Origin: Alphaproteobacteria bacterium
GTDB lineage: Bacteria; Pseudomonadota; Alphaproteobacteria; Micavibrionales; Micavibrionaceae
Assembly (NCBI GenBank): GCA_021775955.1
Contig: JAJFGU010000020.1
Span: forward strand, 62,001-126,000
Direction of reading: 5' to 3'
DNA: 64,000 bases
Part shown: positions 1-12,497 of the stretch, piece by piece
How the letters are laid out: each line of letters starts with the position of its first letter
How positions within the stretch are numbered: the first letter of the stretch is position 1
Translations under genes and position numbers: made by a program
The notes under the pieces: generated by a model
Database searches by the model: none
What the model was told of the DNA's origin: nothing
What the model saw: only the letters and a program-made list of their open reading frames with translations

Positions 1-1038
1 AAATGACGCATTAACAGTGCGGATAATCATGAAAGACAACAATATCGTAATTAAAATGGAAACCCCGGCCACAATCGCGCCAAGTACCAGCTTTGCGCTC
101 GCTGCACCTTTAATCTCTTCCATTTGGGCCTCGAGGTCATGTGCCAGCGAATTCTCGATCTTTTTTAATCCGTTGATCTTTTTGGTAATCGTATCAAACC
201 AGTAACCACCTTCAACGCCCAGGCCCTGTGACGGGCCGGGCGCGGAAGCCACGCCGCTATCAATAGCAATCTCACGCATTCTCTCTACTTCCTTGGCCGC
301 GTCTCCATTCATAACCTCGTCATAAATAGTTTTTTGCGATGGTGTGGCATAAGCTATAAAAATATTGTTATACGTGTTTTGCGCACCAATCAGACCTTTA
401 AACTTATTCAGGGCTGCTGGCTCGAACTTGCCACTGGAAAAACCACCAGCGCCGACCGCGCGCTCAATCCCCGCGCGTTCCTTACCCTGCATAAAATTGG
501 TGTAGCCAACGATACTAACAACAACTTCAGGGTCCGGGCTTAAAGTCGCCATATAGCCGATTAAATCCAGATTTTGTCCGTTCAACCCTGTGTAATAGGA
601 AATGGCCTTGGCCTTGGAAACAGACAATGAATCAATAGATCCACGAATAGAATCCATTTTTTCCAGTGTGGCCAACCAGGCATCAAATTGTTCGTTAAAA
701 GTCTGATCGAAATTGTCCTCATTAAAACCTTCCAGATAAGCCTTCAATTCATCCCTTCTCTTATTGGTATCCTGACGCTGTGCGGCCAGTTCGGATTTAA
801 ATTTAGAACCTTTACTACCCACAAAAACGGCCGTGGCCCCACGCTCTTTTTGCTGCTCATGGACAAGTGCGCTCATTTTCACCGAAAGCGCAGTCAGGGT
901 TTCAAGCTTTTTCAAACTATTCACTGTCTGCATTTCCTGAAACACGAGTATGCCGGAAAATAAAACGGCAATAACTGTGGGGATCAATGCCACAATAAAA
1001 ATAGCGCGTGAAATTTTTAGGTTTTTAATGAGATTCAT
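1..1038 (-). CDS. Methyl-accepting chemotaxis protein with NIT sensor domain (3' part outside window)
   Basis: I translated this open frame by hand from an ATG at 1038 down to the window edge. It gives 346 residues and continues beyond position 1. A membrane helix lies at about residues 13–34, followed by a long extracytoplasmic helical region and a second membrane helix at about 317–340. The motif HEQQKERGATAVF (near residue 60) and the later QGKERAGIERAVGAGGF match the nitrate/nitrite-sensing NIT domain (PF08376), which occurs in chemoreceptors and sensor enzymes. A good AGGAGG ribosome binding site precedes the ATG. The output domain lies outside the window, so a chemoreceptor is the likely call (the family often has HAMP and MCP domains here), but a NIT-type kinase or cyclase cannot be excluded. 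The upstream 1039–1190 stretch would hold its promoter; I see no clear boxes there. Confidence 0.75.
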   Translation of the reverse strand, partial: MNLIKNLKISRAIFIVALIPTVIAVLFSGILVFQEMQTVNSLKKLETLTALSVKMSALVHEQQKERGATAVFVGSKGSKFKSELAAQRQDTNKRRDELKAYLEGFNEDNFDQTFNEQFDAWLATLEKMDSIRGSIDSLSVSKAKAISYYTGLNGQNLDLIGYMATLSPDPEVVVSIVGYTNFMQGKERAGIERAVGAGGFSSGKFEPAALNKFKGLIGAQNTYNNIFIAYATPSQKTIYDEVMNGDAAKEVERMREIAIDSGVASAPGPSQGLGVEGGYWFDTITKKINGLKKIENSLAHDLEAQMEEIKGAASAKLVLGAIVAGVSILITILLSFMIIRTVNASF

Positions 1039-1190
1039 CGTTGTGCCTCCTGCTGATGCTAAATATTACCTCAATGCTCCACGTACAAGGATATGTACGG
1101 TTGCACAAAAAATCTTCTACTCAATACTCTAGCACTACAGGCTCTAGAGAAAAGTCTTCTCTTAAGTATACGATACACCTGCATGGTAAA

Positions 1191-2450
1191 TTAAAAGCTT
1201 GCGCCGAGCACAAACCAGATTTTCTTTGTGTCCGTAAACAAATCATCTGCATCATAATCCGCATACTTCAGAGATACAGAGGCCCCCTTAAGAAAATCAG
1301 GATGTGGCAATTTGCGAGTGACCAACAAATCAAGCTCGTCGCCATAATCCATACTGCCGCTTTCTGAATCAAAGTCATGATACACAGCAACAAACTTTGT
1401 GCCGTCGACAATTTCATGAACGCCGTCCACTTTATAAACTAACTTCACATAAGTATCCTCTATACCATCGACCGGAGTCGCCAGAAACTTGTCAGCCCAG
1501 CCATTGTATTTATGACCTGTGGCAAGTGGCGTTGCAAAACTGTTCATGCCATTGCCTTCTAACGATTCAAATCCCCCGCCTATAGTCAAGCCACCAAAGG
1601 TCAAAGAGGGCGCTATATGGAAGTAATCGGCATCGTAATTGGCCGGATTGTTACCGTAGTCATCCTGCATGGCATATTCCAGTTCATAGCCAAAACTGAC
1701 GTCGTTGAAAGGATTCTTACCTGACAAACGAATACCATATGTCTGGTTTGACAGGGCCGGGGCTCTGTCAAATTCAAGGAAATACCCATACCCGTTAACC
1801 TTCAACCAATCGGCAACCTGATAAGACGCGTTCAAGACATGGCTTTCCGATGCCAGATCACCCAGAGGATGATCTTCACCAAAAATCCGGTTTACATTAT
1901 GGATATAGCCGTATTTCAAGTTAAGATCGGGGATGCTTGAATTTTCTACAAAAAGCGCATCAAAGGTCTGGTCATTTTGCCGCCAACCAAGCGATCCGAT
2001 AAACCTTTGGTTGTCGATATTAACGCGCTGACGCCCTATTTTGACACTGGTATCCGGCAGGCCCGACCATGACACCCAGGCCTGATTGATCTCCACACCA
2101 TCAGGATCGGCCACCACAGGAAATGTGGTCTGACCGTTTGTAGTGTCATTATAATTTTCTGATCCAAGATTATTCGACGCCTCAAGCTCACCAAGGACTT
2201 TAAAGCCTTCAAAAACGCCGGTTTCATATCCAAATCGTGTCCTTACCGTCGAAGCATTTGCTTCATTGTTAATGCCAGCCTGCTCCACATACTCGTATCG
2301 ATATCTGACATTCGCGTAAAACTTGCCTTCCTTGATAAAGGCCTGCTCCATGTCATTGGCCATGGCTACACCCGGCATTGAAAGGGTACAGGCAACTACC
2401 GCAACCGCAAAAAGCGAAACCCCGCCTAAAAGACTTTTATTACAATGCAT
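1191..2450 (-). CDS. Alginate-export-family outer membrane porin
   Basis: This is a secreted beta-barrel protein of about 419 residues. It has an N-terminal signal peptide with a long hydrophobic stretch ending at AMA-ND, then alternating aromatic/polar strands and a terminal Phe (…LGASF) typical for recognition by the BAM machinery. The early motif with RYRYEYV, followed by STVRTRFGYETG and GFKVLGELE, resembles the alginate export domain family (PF13372), a group of large outer-membrane channels whose substrates are mostly unknown. An ATG at 2456 is also possible, but the purine-rich site GAGGGGAG lies only a base or two before it and about eight bases before the ATG at 2450, so the latter is preferred. 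Its neighbours are not functionally linked. Substrate is not predictable. Confidence 0.8.
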   Translation of the reverse strand: MHCNKSLLGGVSLFAVAVVACTLSMPGVAMANDMEQAFIKEGKFYANVRYRYEYVEQAGINNEANASTVRTRFGYETGVFEGFKVLGELEASNNLGSENYNDTTNGQTTFPVVADPDGVEINQAWVSWSGLPDTSVKIGRQRVNIDNQRFIGSLGWRQNDQTFDALFVENSSIPDLNLKYGYIHNVNRIFGEDHPLGDLASESHVLNASYQVADWLKVNGYGYFLEFDRAPALSNQTYGIRLSGKNPFNDVSFGYELEYAMQDDYGNNPANYDADYFHIAPSLTFGGLTIGGGFESLEGNGMNSFATPLATGHKYNGWADKFLATPVDGIEDTYVKLVYKVDGVHEIVDGTKFVAVYHDFDSESGSMDYGDELDLLVTRKLPHPDFLKGASVSLKYADYDADDLFTDTKKIWFVLGASF

Positions 2451-2711
2451 TACCATTCTCCCCTCAGAGCTTTATGTATGGGTAAAAAAATATAGATGCA
2501 CGCAGAACTATAGGAATTATTTACGAGTCGAAGGGGCAGAGCAAGAAAAACCCCAAACTTATCCCAGCCCCTACATATGGATGCTATTTATAAATTGAAC
2601 TCTTGACGGCAGCCAGAATTCTCTATGGGGATTATTCGCTCTTAACCGTTGCAATTGAATCTTGTGACGCTAACATTAGATCATGTATAAAAAATAAACA
2701 GAGGGTATTGA

Positions 2712-3785
2712 ATGAAACCACTTGATTTTAACACTACCGAAGCGCCTGGTAACAATGATTCAATATCCGTTAAAGACATAGCCGCACATTGTAATAGCTA
2801 TAAAGGGGCTGACGCCAAGCGCAGCATCTTTCAGCTCGTGTCAACGCTGGCTCTTTTTCTGATAGCTTGCAGCCTTATGGTTTACAGCATCAATATTTCT
2901 TATTGGCTCACACTTTTTCTAACGATCCCTGCTGCCGGGCTATTGACGAGACTGTTTATTTTTCAACATGACTGCGGTCATGGCTCGTTTTTTAACTCCA
3001 AAAAGGCCAATGACTGGACGGGGCGCTTTCTCGGCCTCCTGACAGTGACGCCCTATGACTTCTGGCGCCGCGCCCATAACAAGCATCACGCCACCTCCGG
3101 CGATCTCGACCGTCGCAGCATTGGCGGAATCGACACCGTCACCGTGCGTGAGTATCAGGCTCTATCGAAATGGCAGCAATTAATGTATCGGACCTACCGT
3201 AATCCGCTTGTCCTTCTTATATTCGGAACACCATTCTATGTCCTGGTTTTACAGCGCCTTCCGCTCAACCAGGCAACCAATTTTTACGAGAATTATCAAA
3301 CGCTTCCCAAATCTTCGATCTGGAAAAGCATCATGTTGATGAATGCGTCCATTGTGATTGTATACAGCGCGTTGGCCAGCGTTATAGGGCTTGGCCCCCT
3401 CCTCGCCGTTTACCTGCCAATTCTGGTTGTGACCTCATGGATTGGCGGCTGGCTGTTTTATATCCAGCATCAGTTCGAAGATACCTATTGGGAGAAGAAT
3501 GACAACTGGAACATACAGGAAGCGGCCCTGCTTGGAAGCTCTTACTATGCCCTGCCCAAAATCCTGCAATGGTTTACCGGCAATATCGGCCTTCACCACA
3601 TCCACCATCTATGTAGCAAAATACCGAACTACAAGCTTCAGGAATGCATGGACGCAAAGCCGGAGCTGGAAACTATCAATAAACTAACCCTACACCAAAG
3701 TCTGGACTGCGTTCACCTGAAATTATGGGATGAGCAAAAGGAGCAGATGATCAGCTTTGGCCAGATAAAAAATACAGAGTCTTAG
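2712..3785 (+). CDS. Fatty acid desaturase (membrane di-iron type)
   Basis: This 357-residue membrane protein carries the three histidine boxes of the membrane fatty-acid desaturase family (PF00487): HDCGH near residue 92, HNKHH near 128 and HHIHH near 298. These ligate the di-iron centre that inserts a double bond into an acyl chain. Hydrophobic segments at about 40–85 and 210–260 would form the membrane hairpins. The enzyme acts in the inner membrane on acyl groups of lipids. Box spacing and sequence resemble omega-6/delta-12 type bacterial enzymes, but regiospecificity is an inference. A GAGGGT ribosome binding site precedes the ATG. The gene stands alone, divergent from the porin upstream. 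Confidence 0.88.
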   Translation: MKPLDFNTTEAPGNNDSISVKDIAAHCNSYKGADAKRSIFQLVSTLALFLIACSLMVYSINISYWLTLFLTIPAAGLLTRLFIFQHDCGHGSFFNSKKANDWTGRFLGLLTVTPYDFWRRAHNKHHATSGDLDRRSIGGIDTVTVREYQALSKWQQLMYRTYRNPLVLLIFGTPFYVLVLQRLPLNQATNFYENYQTLPKSSIWKSIMLMNASIVIVYSALASVIGLGPLLAVYLPILVVTSWIGGWLFYIQHQFEDTYWEKNDNWNIQEAALLGSSYYALPKILQWFTGNIGLHHIHHLCSKIPNYKLQECMDAKPELETINKLTLHQSLDCVHLKLWDEQKEQMISFGQIKNTES

Positions 3786-3967
3786 ACGAATCGTTAGATT
3801 TATGGCAGCTGAACAACCAGGGGAGAAACTGGAAGGCTGCATGAAAGATTTTGGTATTTCTATTACCGCATCCACCTCCTGAACAATGAAAGCAGATTAC
3901 ACTGGCAAACTTCAGCTATCTTTTTACCAAATATTTTTGTCTTAAAGCCGCGCTGTTAATAGCGCTT

Positions 3968-6657
<2,690 letters not shown>

Positions 6658-6661
<4 letters not shown>

Positions 6662-6987
6662 GTGAGCATGAAGAAGCAATGAAAACTGCTATAGAAGTCT
6701 ATGGCGAAAAAGCGGGGATGTATGCCCAACTAACACTTAAAGACGCTGATAAGTTTGTGAGTGATATTGAGCAGGCGCTCTCACAGAATGCCGCTGAAGA
6801 TGTCGGGCTGGCAGCGCATTCACTAAAATCAATCATGAAGCAAGTTCAGGCTCATGATGTTGCAGATCTGGCCTATGAAATCGAGCAGGCTGGAGAAGCT
6901 AAAGATTTGGAAACGGCACAAAGTCATTTACAGCCACTTCAAGCGGCCTACGCCAAGACAAGAATCTTTCTAAGTTCTTTTGTATAA
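6658..6987 (+). CDS. Histidine phosphotransfer (HPt) protein
   Basis: This small, all-helical 109-residue protein contains the HPt signature AAHSLKSIMKQ, with the phosphoacceptor at His54. It overlaps the hybrid kinase by four bases (ATGA), so the two are very probably translationally coupled and form one phosphorelay: kinase His, kinase receiver Asp, HPt His, then a response regulator. The start at 6658 is preferred over in-frame upstream codons because of the overlap and the AGGGAGAGAAAG purine tract before it. The final acceptor is unknown. The single-domain regulator encoded just downstream on the opposite strand is a candidate. Confidence 0.88.
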
Positions 6988-7105
6988 AAAAATGTAAGGC
7001 TATTTCATTTTTAATGATCAGGGCCGCAATAAAAATACAGAGAACGAAAATAGCTGTTTCTTCATACTGAGACTGCCCCTGAGCTAAACAGCACTCTATT
7101 TAGGG

Positions 7106-7483
7106 TTAGGCCCCCGATGCTGTAAAAGAAATTCCTACCTTGGACAAAGCACCCTCAACTTTTTCTTTGGTGGTGGGTTTTACAAGAAAAGAATTGGCCC
7201 CCGCATCGATGGCTTCCTTAGACTTTTCTTCCCCTTCTACACCACTAAAAACAATCACAGGAAGTGAGCCGTATTCAGAACGAATGGTTTGCAGCAAATC
7301 AAGCCCTGACTCTTTACCAAGATGCCAGTCCAGCAGGATCACGTCGATACCACCCCCTTTAAGAACCTTAAGTGCTTCACCCGGATCGTTCGCCATCACA
7401 GAATCCACCTGTAACTCAGCCAGTATTTCTTTTGTGGTAAAACGCGTTACTTCTACATCATCTACAACAAGGCATTTTGCCAT
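7106..7483 (-). CDS. Single-domain (CheY-like) response regulator
   Basis: The 125-residue protein is a lone receiver domain without an output domain. The acidic pair Asp8/Asp9, the phosphoacceptor Asp52 (ILLDWHLG), a Ser/Thr at about position 80 and the conserved Lys102 (VKPTT) are all present, so it should be phosphorylated. It sits between a chemoreceptor gene, whose 3'→5' neighbour is on the same strand upstream, and a kinase/HPt pair on the other strand. It probably receives phosphate from that relay or from the chemotaxis kinase. Whether it acts on the flagellar motor, as CheY does, or as an intermediate cannot be decided from sequence. The upstream gene ends 35 bases before this start, so they may be cotranscribed. 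Confidence 0.87.
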   Translation of the reverse strand: MAKCLVVDDVEVTRFTTKEILAELQVDSVMANDPGEALKVLKGGGIDVILLDWHLGKESGLDLLQTIRSEYGSLPVIVFSGVEGEEKSKEAIDAGANSFLVKPTTKEKVEGALSKVGISFTASGA

Positions 7484-7518
7484 AATATTTTCTCCCTGGT
7501 AACTGAACTATTATAAGG

Positions 7519-9678
7519 CTAGCCTCTTGCTTTAATATTAGCAAGAAAGCTTTCGACCTCTCCCTGCAACTCACTTGTTTTTGAAGTCATATCATTGGCC
7601 GCATCGTTAATTTCTGATGAAGCGCTTTGCGTCTCGTTGGCACCTTCTGCAACACTACCAACAATGCCGCTTACCGCGCTTGTTCTTTCCGAAGCCGACT
7701 GTGTGTTGCTGACAACTTCCTGAATGGCCGCCGATTGCTCTTCCATTGCTGCAGAAATGGACGTTGCAATCTCATTAATCTGATTAATCGTTTGACTAAC
7801 TTTCTGGATAACCGAGGCTGTGTTTTCAGTGGCTGATTGCATGGATGAAATTTGTGCCCCTATTTCTTCAGTTGCCTTGCCCGTTTGTGAGGCCAGTGCC
7901 TTTACTTCACTGGCAACAACAGCGAACCCTTTTCCGGCATCCCCGGCCCGGGCCGCCTCAATAGTTGCATTCAGGGCCAGCAGATTTGTTTGCTCTGCGA
8001 TATCCTGGATAAGCGTTACAACCTCGCCTATTTTTTCTGAAGAGAGTGTGAGCTCTCCAATCGTATCGCCCGCTTGCTTGGCCTCGCTTACAGCTTCATT
8101 TGAAATGGTGTTCGCTCGGCTAATCTGGGTGTTAATTTCCTTGATCGAGGCCAGCATTTCTTCAGACGCACCGGCCACAGCAGAAACATTCTCAGAGGCG
8201 GTGTTTGCCGCCTGTCCCAGCTCTGTGGATTTATCCAGTCCGGACTTGGAAAGAGAACTCAGCGTTTCTGACGTACCCGTCAGTTTTCGTGTTGCCGACG
8301 ACATTTCCTGTAAAAACCTGGATATGTTTTTGTCGAAATCACCAGATATACTTTGTATCAGCTCAGAATGTTTCAGTTTTTCCTGCTGCATTCTTTCTTC
8401 TTCACCAGCCAGCTTGTCGGCCTTGATTCTGTTTTCTTTGAAAACCTGAAGTGCTTTGGCCATATCACCGACTTCGTCTTTGCGTTGCTCACCTTCTATA
8501 TCAATAGATGTGTCGCCTTCGGCCAACACATTCATGAATCCTGTCATTTTGCTAATGGGGCCTGAAATGCTGCGCGCAATAATGGCGCCACCAAGAACGA
8601 TTAGACCGGATATAACAGCAAGGGCCAACAGGGCCTTGTTTCTCATCTCAACGACAGGCTGTAAAATTTCGGACTCATCTATTTCAGAGAGTATGGCCCA
8701 GGTTGTCCCTAGAAACTCAAACGGTGCATAAGCGGACAATACAGTTATACCGCGGTAATCAGGGGTAAATTCAATGCCATCTTGTCCCTGAAGGGCCGCT
8801 TGTGCTGTGGCACCTTCAACTTTTGTCTTCAGGATTGTTGATTCTTCTGAAAAACGTGAATCACTGCGCATTAAATAATCCTGCCCTACAATATAGGTTT
8901 CACCTGATTCTCCCATACCGTCAGAAGCCTGCATCACATGGTTAATGCGTGAAATTGGCATCTGAAAAACAAGAACGCCTTCAATATGCCCGCGGTCATT
9001 TTTAATCGGTGTACTAATGAAGCTGGCCGCTGCGCCATGACTGGGGGCATAGGGTTTAAAATCAAAAAAGAATTTTTTCTCTTCTCCGGTAGCCTTTAGC
9101 GCGGCACGATAAGCATTGCCCAGATCAGAATCTTTCCATTCCCCCGTATTTAAATTTGTTGCATAATCGAGCTCTTTAAAAACCGAGTAAACAAGGTTGC
9201 CTTTGAGATCAAAAAGGAAAATATCATAATATTCCCGCGCATACAGAAACGAGCGGAACCACAGGTGATATTTGGCGTGAACTTGAGAATAGACAGACCC
9301 ATCGCTGGCATAGTCCAGCTTTTCTTTTTCCCCGGTCGCATTGGGATTGTCGGTAATATAAAGCCTTTGTAAAACCTCTTCCGGGTTGCCTTGAAACCCG
9401 ACCTCATTCCAGCCAGCCTCATAGGCTTTTAAAGCCTCAAGTGTATATGGATTGGAGGCAACGGCGAGCAGGTCTTCTTCAATAGAGCCCAGATAATCGT
9501 GAAGCTGCCCGTCTCTGTTCTTGAGAATAGCATAAAGCTTATCCTGCTGGTTCTTTACCAGAGCGTTTTTGGCCTCAATATAAGTCAGAGAACCTATCGC
9601 TATTGAAGATACCAACGAACAAAAAACAATAACTATAGGTAACTTTTTCGAGATTCTAATATTGTCTAATATTTTCAT
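7519..9678 (-). CDS. Methyl-accepting chemotaxis protein with Cache-type sensor
   Basis: This 719-residue receptor starts with a membrane helix at about 14–35, followed by a large periplasmic region of the double-Cache type (about 40–345). A second membrane helix at about 348–370 leads into HAMP ([18 protein letters not shown]) and a long cytoplasmic signalling helix pair. The hairpin tip reads [20 protein letters not shown], the invariant contact site for CheA/CheW. A helical sequence rich in Ala, Ser and Glu flanks it and would carry methylation sites. It would report an unknown small ligand in the periplasm to the chemotaxis kinase. The single-domain regulator follows 35 bases downstream. 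No CheA or CheW gene is in the window. Confidence 0.93.
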   Translation of the reverse strand: MKILDNIRISKKLPIVIVFCSLVSSIAIGSLTYIEAKNALVKNQQDKLYAILKNRDGQLHDYLGSIEEDLLAVASNPYTLEALKAYEAGWNEVGFQGNPEEVLQRLYITDNPNATGEKEKLDYASDGSVYSQVHAKYHLWFRSFLYAREYYDIFLFDLKGNLVYSVFKELDYATNLNTGEWKDSDLGNAYRAALKATGEEKKFFFDFKPYAPSHGAAASFISTPIKNDRGHIEGVLVFQMPISRINHVMQASDGMGESGETYIVGQDYLMRSDSRFSEESTILKTKVEGATAQAALQGQDGIEFTPDYRGITVLSAYAPFEFLGTTWAILSEIDESEILQPVVEMRNKALLALAVISGLIVLGGAIIARSISGPISKMTGFMNVLAEGDTSIDIEGEQRKDEVGDMAKALQVFKENRIKADKLAGEEERMQQEKLKHSELIQSISGDFDKNISRFLQEMSSATRKLTGTSETLSSLSKSGLDKSTELGQAANTASENVSAVAGASEEMLASIKEINTQISRANTISNEAVSEAKQAGDTIGELTLSSEKIGEVVTLIQDIAEQTNLLALNATIEAARAGDAGKGFAVVASEVKALASQTGKATEEIGAQISSMQSATENTASVIQKVSQTINQINEIATSISAAMEEQSAAIQEVVSNTQSASERTSAVSGIVGSVAEGANETQSASSEINDAANDMTSKTSELQGEVESFLANIKARG

Positions 9679-9775
9679 ATTCTAGCCCTTCATTCCTTGA
9701 AGAATATCTTAATAAAGATAACGCAGTCAGAGTATTGCAAGTCTCTATATTAACAGAACCCACTATAACATTACG

Positions 9776-10510
9776 TTAAAAGCTTCTGGAAACTCCAAAG
9801 ATGACCCGGGATTCGCAACCATCCCCGCACTCACTGGGCTCATCGAGATCCGTGTCCACATAGCTTACAGACAGATCAAAGCCTTCCAGTGTGTAACTCA
9901 AACCCACAGACCAGTCTGTGTAATCCGGTACGCCAAAGGCTACATTGTCATCAATAGACTGATAACCGATGCCGCCACTTAATGTGAAATCATACGGCAA
10001 CGGCACATCAATGCCAAGATGAGTATAAACTGCATCGCCGCTGCTTCCAAAATAATCAGGGGAGTAATTGACGCCGACCGTAGCACTGGCCACCTCGAAA
10101 TCATAACCCAGAGAGCCATAAACCTCCCAAAAATCATAGTCCAGTGCGCTGTCTGCGCCCGGATAAGCATAGTAAAGCCCGCCAACGTCATAAGATACAC
10201 CGTTGACCTCACCGCCATAGCCGCCGTAAATATCAATCTCTATATTGGCCTCGTCGCCGTCATTGAAATCAACACTCGAACCCCAGATGCCGGCATAAAG
10301 TCCTGAGCTATGCGAAGCATCAAAACCTCCCTGGATGGCAATGTTTTCATCCGACTGCGCAATCCCACGGAACGAATACTCGCTAACAAAACCGACATTG
10401 GCAGAAATATCAAACTCTGAATCCATCCCTAAATCTGTGGCCTGCGCCGATAAGGGAGTAAGCAATAACGCAGAAAATACAACCACTCCTGGCAATGTCA
10501 GAGTCTTCAT
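9776..10510 (-). CDS. TorF-family putative porin
   Basis: The 244-residue product begins with a clear signal peptide ending at SAQA-TD and continues as a beta-barrel with repeated Gly/aromatic strands and a terminal Phe. The opening FDISANVGFVSEYSFRGIAQ is characteristic of the TorF/Gcw_chp family of outer-membrane proteins (PF09694, TIGR02001), which are predicted small porins of unknown substrate. The ATG at 10510 is chosen because it immediately precedes the signal peptide; a frame extension to 10594 would add 28 non-signal residues. Two Cys residues near the C terminus (ECGDGC) might form a disulfide in an outer loop. The gene appears to be a single transcription unit. Confidence 0.82.
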   Translation of the reverse strand: MKTLTLPGVVVFSALLLTPLSAQATDLGMDSEFDISANVGFVSEYSFRGIAQSDENIAIQGGFDASHSSGLYAGIWGSSVDFNDGDEANIEIDIYGGYGGEVNGVSYDVGGLYYAYPGADSALDYDFWEVYGSLGYDFEVASATVGVNYSPDYFGSSGDAVYTHLGIDVPLPYDFTLSGGIGYQSIDDNVAFGVPDYTDWSVGLSYTLEGFDLSVSYVDTDLDEPSECGDGCESRVIFGVSRSF

Positions 10511-10658
10511 GATTTTTCCTATTTTGTTCTGTAAAGATATTAAAAGAATCTCAAACTGAGAATCGAAGTGTAACAGAAAACGCGTCAGCGACAATGAACT
10601 AACCGCCAGTCATACACAGGAATTCACACATGCTGAAGGGTGCAATGGATACAAGGAA

Positions 10659-10676
10659 ATGGTGGGCCCGGAGGGA
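10659..10676 (-). repeat. 18-bp direct repeat of the tRNA 3' end
   Basis: The 18 bases ATGGTGGGCCCGGAGGGA occur here and again at 10751–10768, where they are the 3' end of the CAU tRNA gene including its CCA. The copies are 92 bases apart and on the same strand. Such duplications of a tRNA 3' end are the usual scar of site-specific integration. Between them is a hairpin-forming stretch (GTCCC … GGGAC with an inner GCGC/GCGC stem) and no gene. No integrase is nearby. Confidence 0.7.
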
Positions 10677-10751
10677 CCCGTCCCGAAGCGCGTAGCGCGT
10701 GGGACAAAACTTAAAAGGGTGGCACCCATGGCATAAACCACTAGCGAAAGA

Positions 10752-10828
10752 TGGTGGGCCCGGAGGGATTTGAACCCCCGACCAATCCGTTATGAGCGGA
10801 CTGCTCTAACCAACTGAGCTACAGGCCC
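10752..10828 (-). tRNA. tRNA with CAU anticodon (elongator Met or Ile2)
   Basis: The reverse complement folds as a 77-nt tRNA with CCA encoded. The acceptor stem pairs GGGCCTG with CGGGCCC, the D arm has AGCTCAGTTGGTTAGAGC, the anticodon stem GTCCG/CGGAT encloses a loop with CAT, and the T arm has GGTTCAAATCC. A CAU anticodon is used by elongator tRNA-Met and by tRNA-Ile2, whose C34 is modified to lysidine by TilS. Sequence alone does not let me choose; initiator tRNA is unlikely because position 1 pairs normally with position 72. Confidence 0.93.
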
Positions 10829-10911
10829 TTATCCATTGATAGCTAGCAGTTATTTAAGAAAATGACAACTGTAGAGAGGGGGCTGCAAACCCACCGTTTA
10901 GCCCTGACACC

Positions 10912-12360
10912 TTACGGCTCCGCATTGGACAGGTTCAGAAGCTCTTTGCACCTCCTCATCTTTTCGATCCCGTTCTTTACAAGCAGCTGAGCATTGGCAT
11001 TGGTACAATTAAGCACTGTCGCGACATCATTGAAAGTATGATCAGACTCTGTTCCCAAGCCATAATACTTTCGTATTGCAATTCCTTCTTTGACAGTAAG
11101 ACGTTTCATGGCTTCTTCCATTTCTTCGGACAACACCTCCGCATCATTGTGACACATGGCAAAGTCTTCCGGCGATGGAATCTCGTTATCCGCAAGCACA
11201 TCCACCAGCGTTCTCTTGTTTTCACCATCACTTGAGCCGAAAGGTGTCGAAAGGGATATAGGATCCATGTAATATCCCTTCAGTTCTCCTACATACTCCG
11301 GTGAAAACTCGAGCCGGCTTGCTATCTCTTTTATACAGGGAAGGCGCTTTAATTCCTTACGCAATTCATCACTCGCCATTATCATTTTACCAACATCCAC
11401 ATAAACATTCTCGGGCTTACGAATTTCCCTGCCCTTGTCAGCGAGCGCCCGTGTAATTCCTTGCTGGATCCAGGGACTCGCATGGGTTGAAAACTCATAG
11501 CCCCGTTGATATTCGAATTTGTCCACCGCCTTCATCAATCCAATATTTCCCTCCTGGATAAGATCAAGGAAGTGCAAGCCACGACCAGTATATTTTTTGG
11601 CAATGGACACCACCAATCGCAAATTTCGCTCCACCATCTCGCGTTTTCCCTCCATCATGCTCTCTGTTGCATCCCTTAACGCGTCAGAGCCCAAACCACT
11701 TTCCTCTATTGTCTTCACCAGATGGTCATATATGCCCGGCTGCAGGTTCATGGCTATAATCTGCATAGCCATCTGTTCCTGAGCAGCATCGACAATTTCT
11801 TCATGAACTGGATTGCCAGTGCTGCAAAGGTCATATAGCGCAAGCAATTCAGCGTTCCGCACGCTAAGATTTTTAAACTTTTCTCTGGTATCTGTTAAAA
11901 GTTTCCTTACATAGAGCTTTCCGACTTTTCTCTTTGTACTCTTTGGCTCCCCTTCGCTTTTTGACCCCTTCTCTCTTGTCTCATACACGAACTCATCAAG
12001 CGGAAAATCCCCTGTCTCAACACTGGCCCACAGATCCCCCAGACAGACAAAACTTATAGGCTCGCTGGCTATGGCCAGGGCCCGCTCCCATGTGCCCTCC
12101 TCGATTTTCTTGGCCAAATCAACCACCTCATCGTAAGTCAATAACGCGGGGCAAGACATCTCATTGAAATACAGTCGAACGAGATCATTACCTTCGGGTT
12201 CTCCCGGGGTTAAATCAATTTCCTGTTCAGGTTCCGTAGGCCCCTCTAGTGTCACAGACTCTTGGTCCGCCCCATTCACCACCACAAACGTATTTTGCAA
12301 AGGATCCTGGACCGGTCCGACCTCATCATCTCCAAGTGGAGTTTCTATTTGTGTTCTCAT
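10912..12360 (-). CDS. Divergent sigma-70 family factor, RpoD paralogue
   Basis: The 482-residue product resembles RpoD but is shorter and lacks region 1.1. Region 1.2 (LVRLYFNEM, about 60–88) and the core-binding part of region 2 ([16 protein letters not shown] … [20 protein letters not shown], about 246–285) are well kept. In region 2.3 the usual WW pair is PW, and WIRQAITR is WIQQGITR. In region 4.2 the recognition helix TRERIRQIE of the neighbouring RpoD is TNANAQLLV, so the residues that read the -35 box are gone. It should bind core polymerase but use different promoters or need a partner. ATG 12360, preceded by GGAGAGG, is preferred over in-frame TTG 12429. It lies downstream of rpoD on the same strand, separated by about 345 bases. 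Confidence 0.85.
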   Translation of the reverse strand: MRTQIETPLGDDEVGPVQDPLQNTFVVVNGADQESVTLEGPTEPEQEIDLTPGEPEGNDLVRLYFNEMSCPALLTYDEVVDLAKKIEEGTWERALAIASEPISFVCLGDLWASVETGDFPLDEFVYETREKGSKSEGEPKSTKRKVGKLYVRKLLTDTREKFKNLSVRNAELLALYDLCSTGNPVHEEIVDAAQEQMAMQIIAMNLQPGIYDHLVKTIEESGLGSDALRDATESMMEGKREMVERNLRLVVSIAKKYTGRGLHFLDLIQEGNIGLMKAVDKFEYQRGYEFSTHASPWIQQGITRALADKGREIRKPENVYVDVGKMIMASDELRKELKRLPCIKEIASRLEFSPEYVGELKGYYMDPISLSTPFGSSDGENKRTLVDVLADNEIPSPEDFAMCHNDAEVLSEEMEEAMKRLTVKEGIAIRKYYGLGTESDHTFNDVATVLNCTNANAQLLVKNGIEKMRRCKELLNLSNAEP

Positions 12361-12468
12361 TGCCTCTCCAAACATTTTAGCCATAACAATGGGGCACAGC
12401 TTTGTACCAAGAATATTCTGAAAAATCAATGGATTTTATGTTAATGTGGGCAATGGGCGCTTTTCTTC

Positions 12469-12497
12469 TTGACAAAAAATGAATATTTTCCTAAAAT
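12469..12497 (+). promoter_or_regulatory. Strong sigma-70-like promoter facing into the rpoD 3' end
   Basis: A perfect TTGACA at 12469–12474 is separated by 17 bases from TAAAAT at 12492–12497 on the plus strand. No plus-strand gene lies within the next 4 kb, and the transcript would run antisense into the 3' end of rpoD. A hairpin (GGTG CGG … CCG C CTCACC) follows at about 12535–12557. This could drive a small or antisense RNA. The whole 12361–12705 spacer contains no other gene that I can support. Confidence 0.5.

Noticed and set aside
3802-3882. A 26-residue frame between the desaturase and the kinase
   Set aside because: It is short, has no ribosome binding site and no recognisable sequence pattern.
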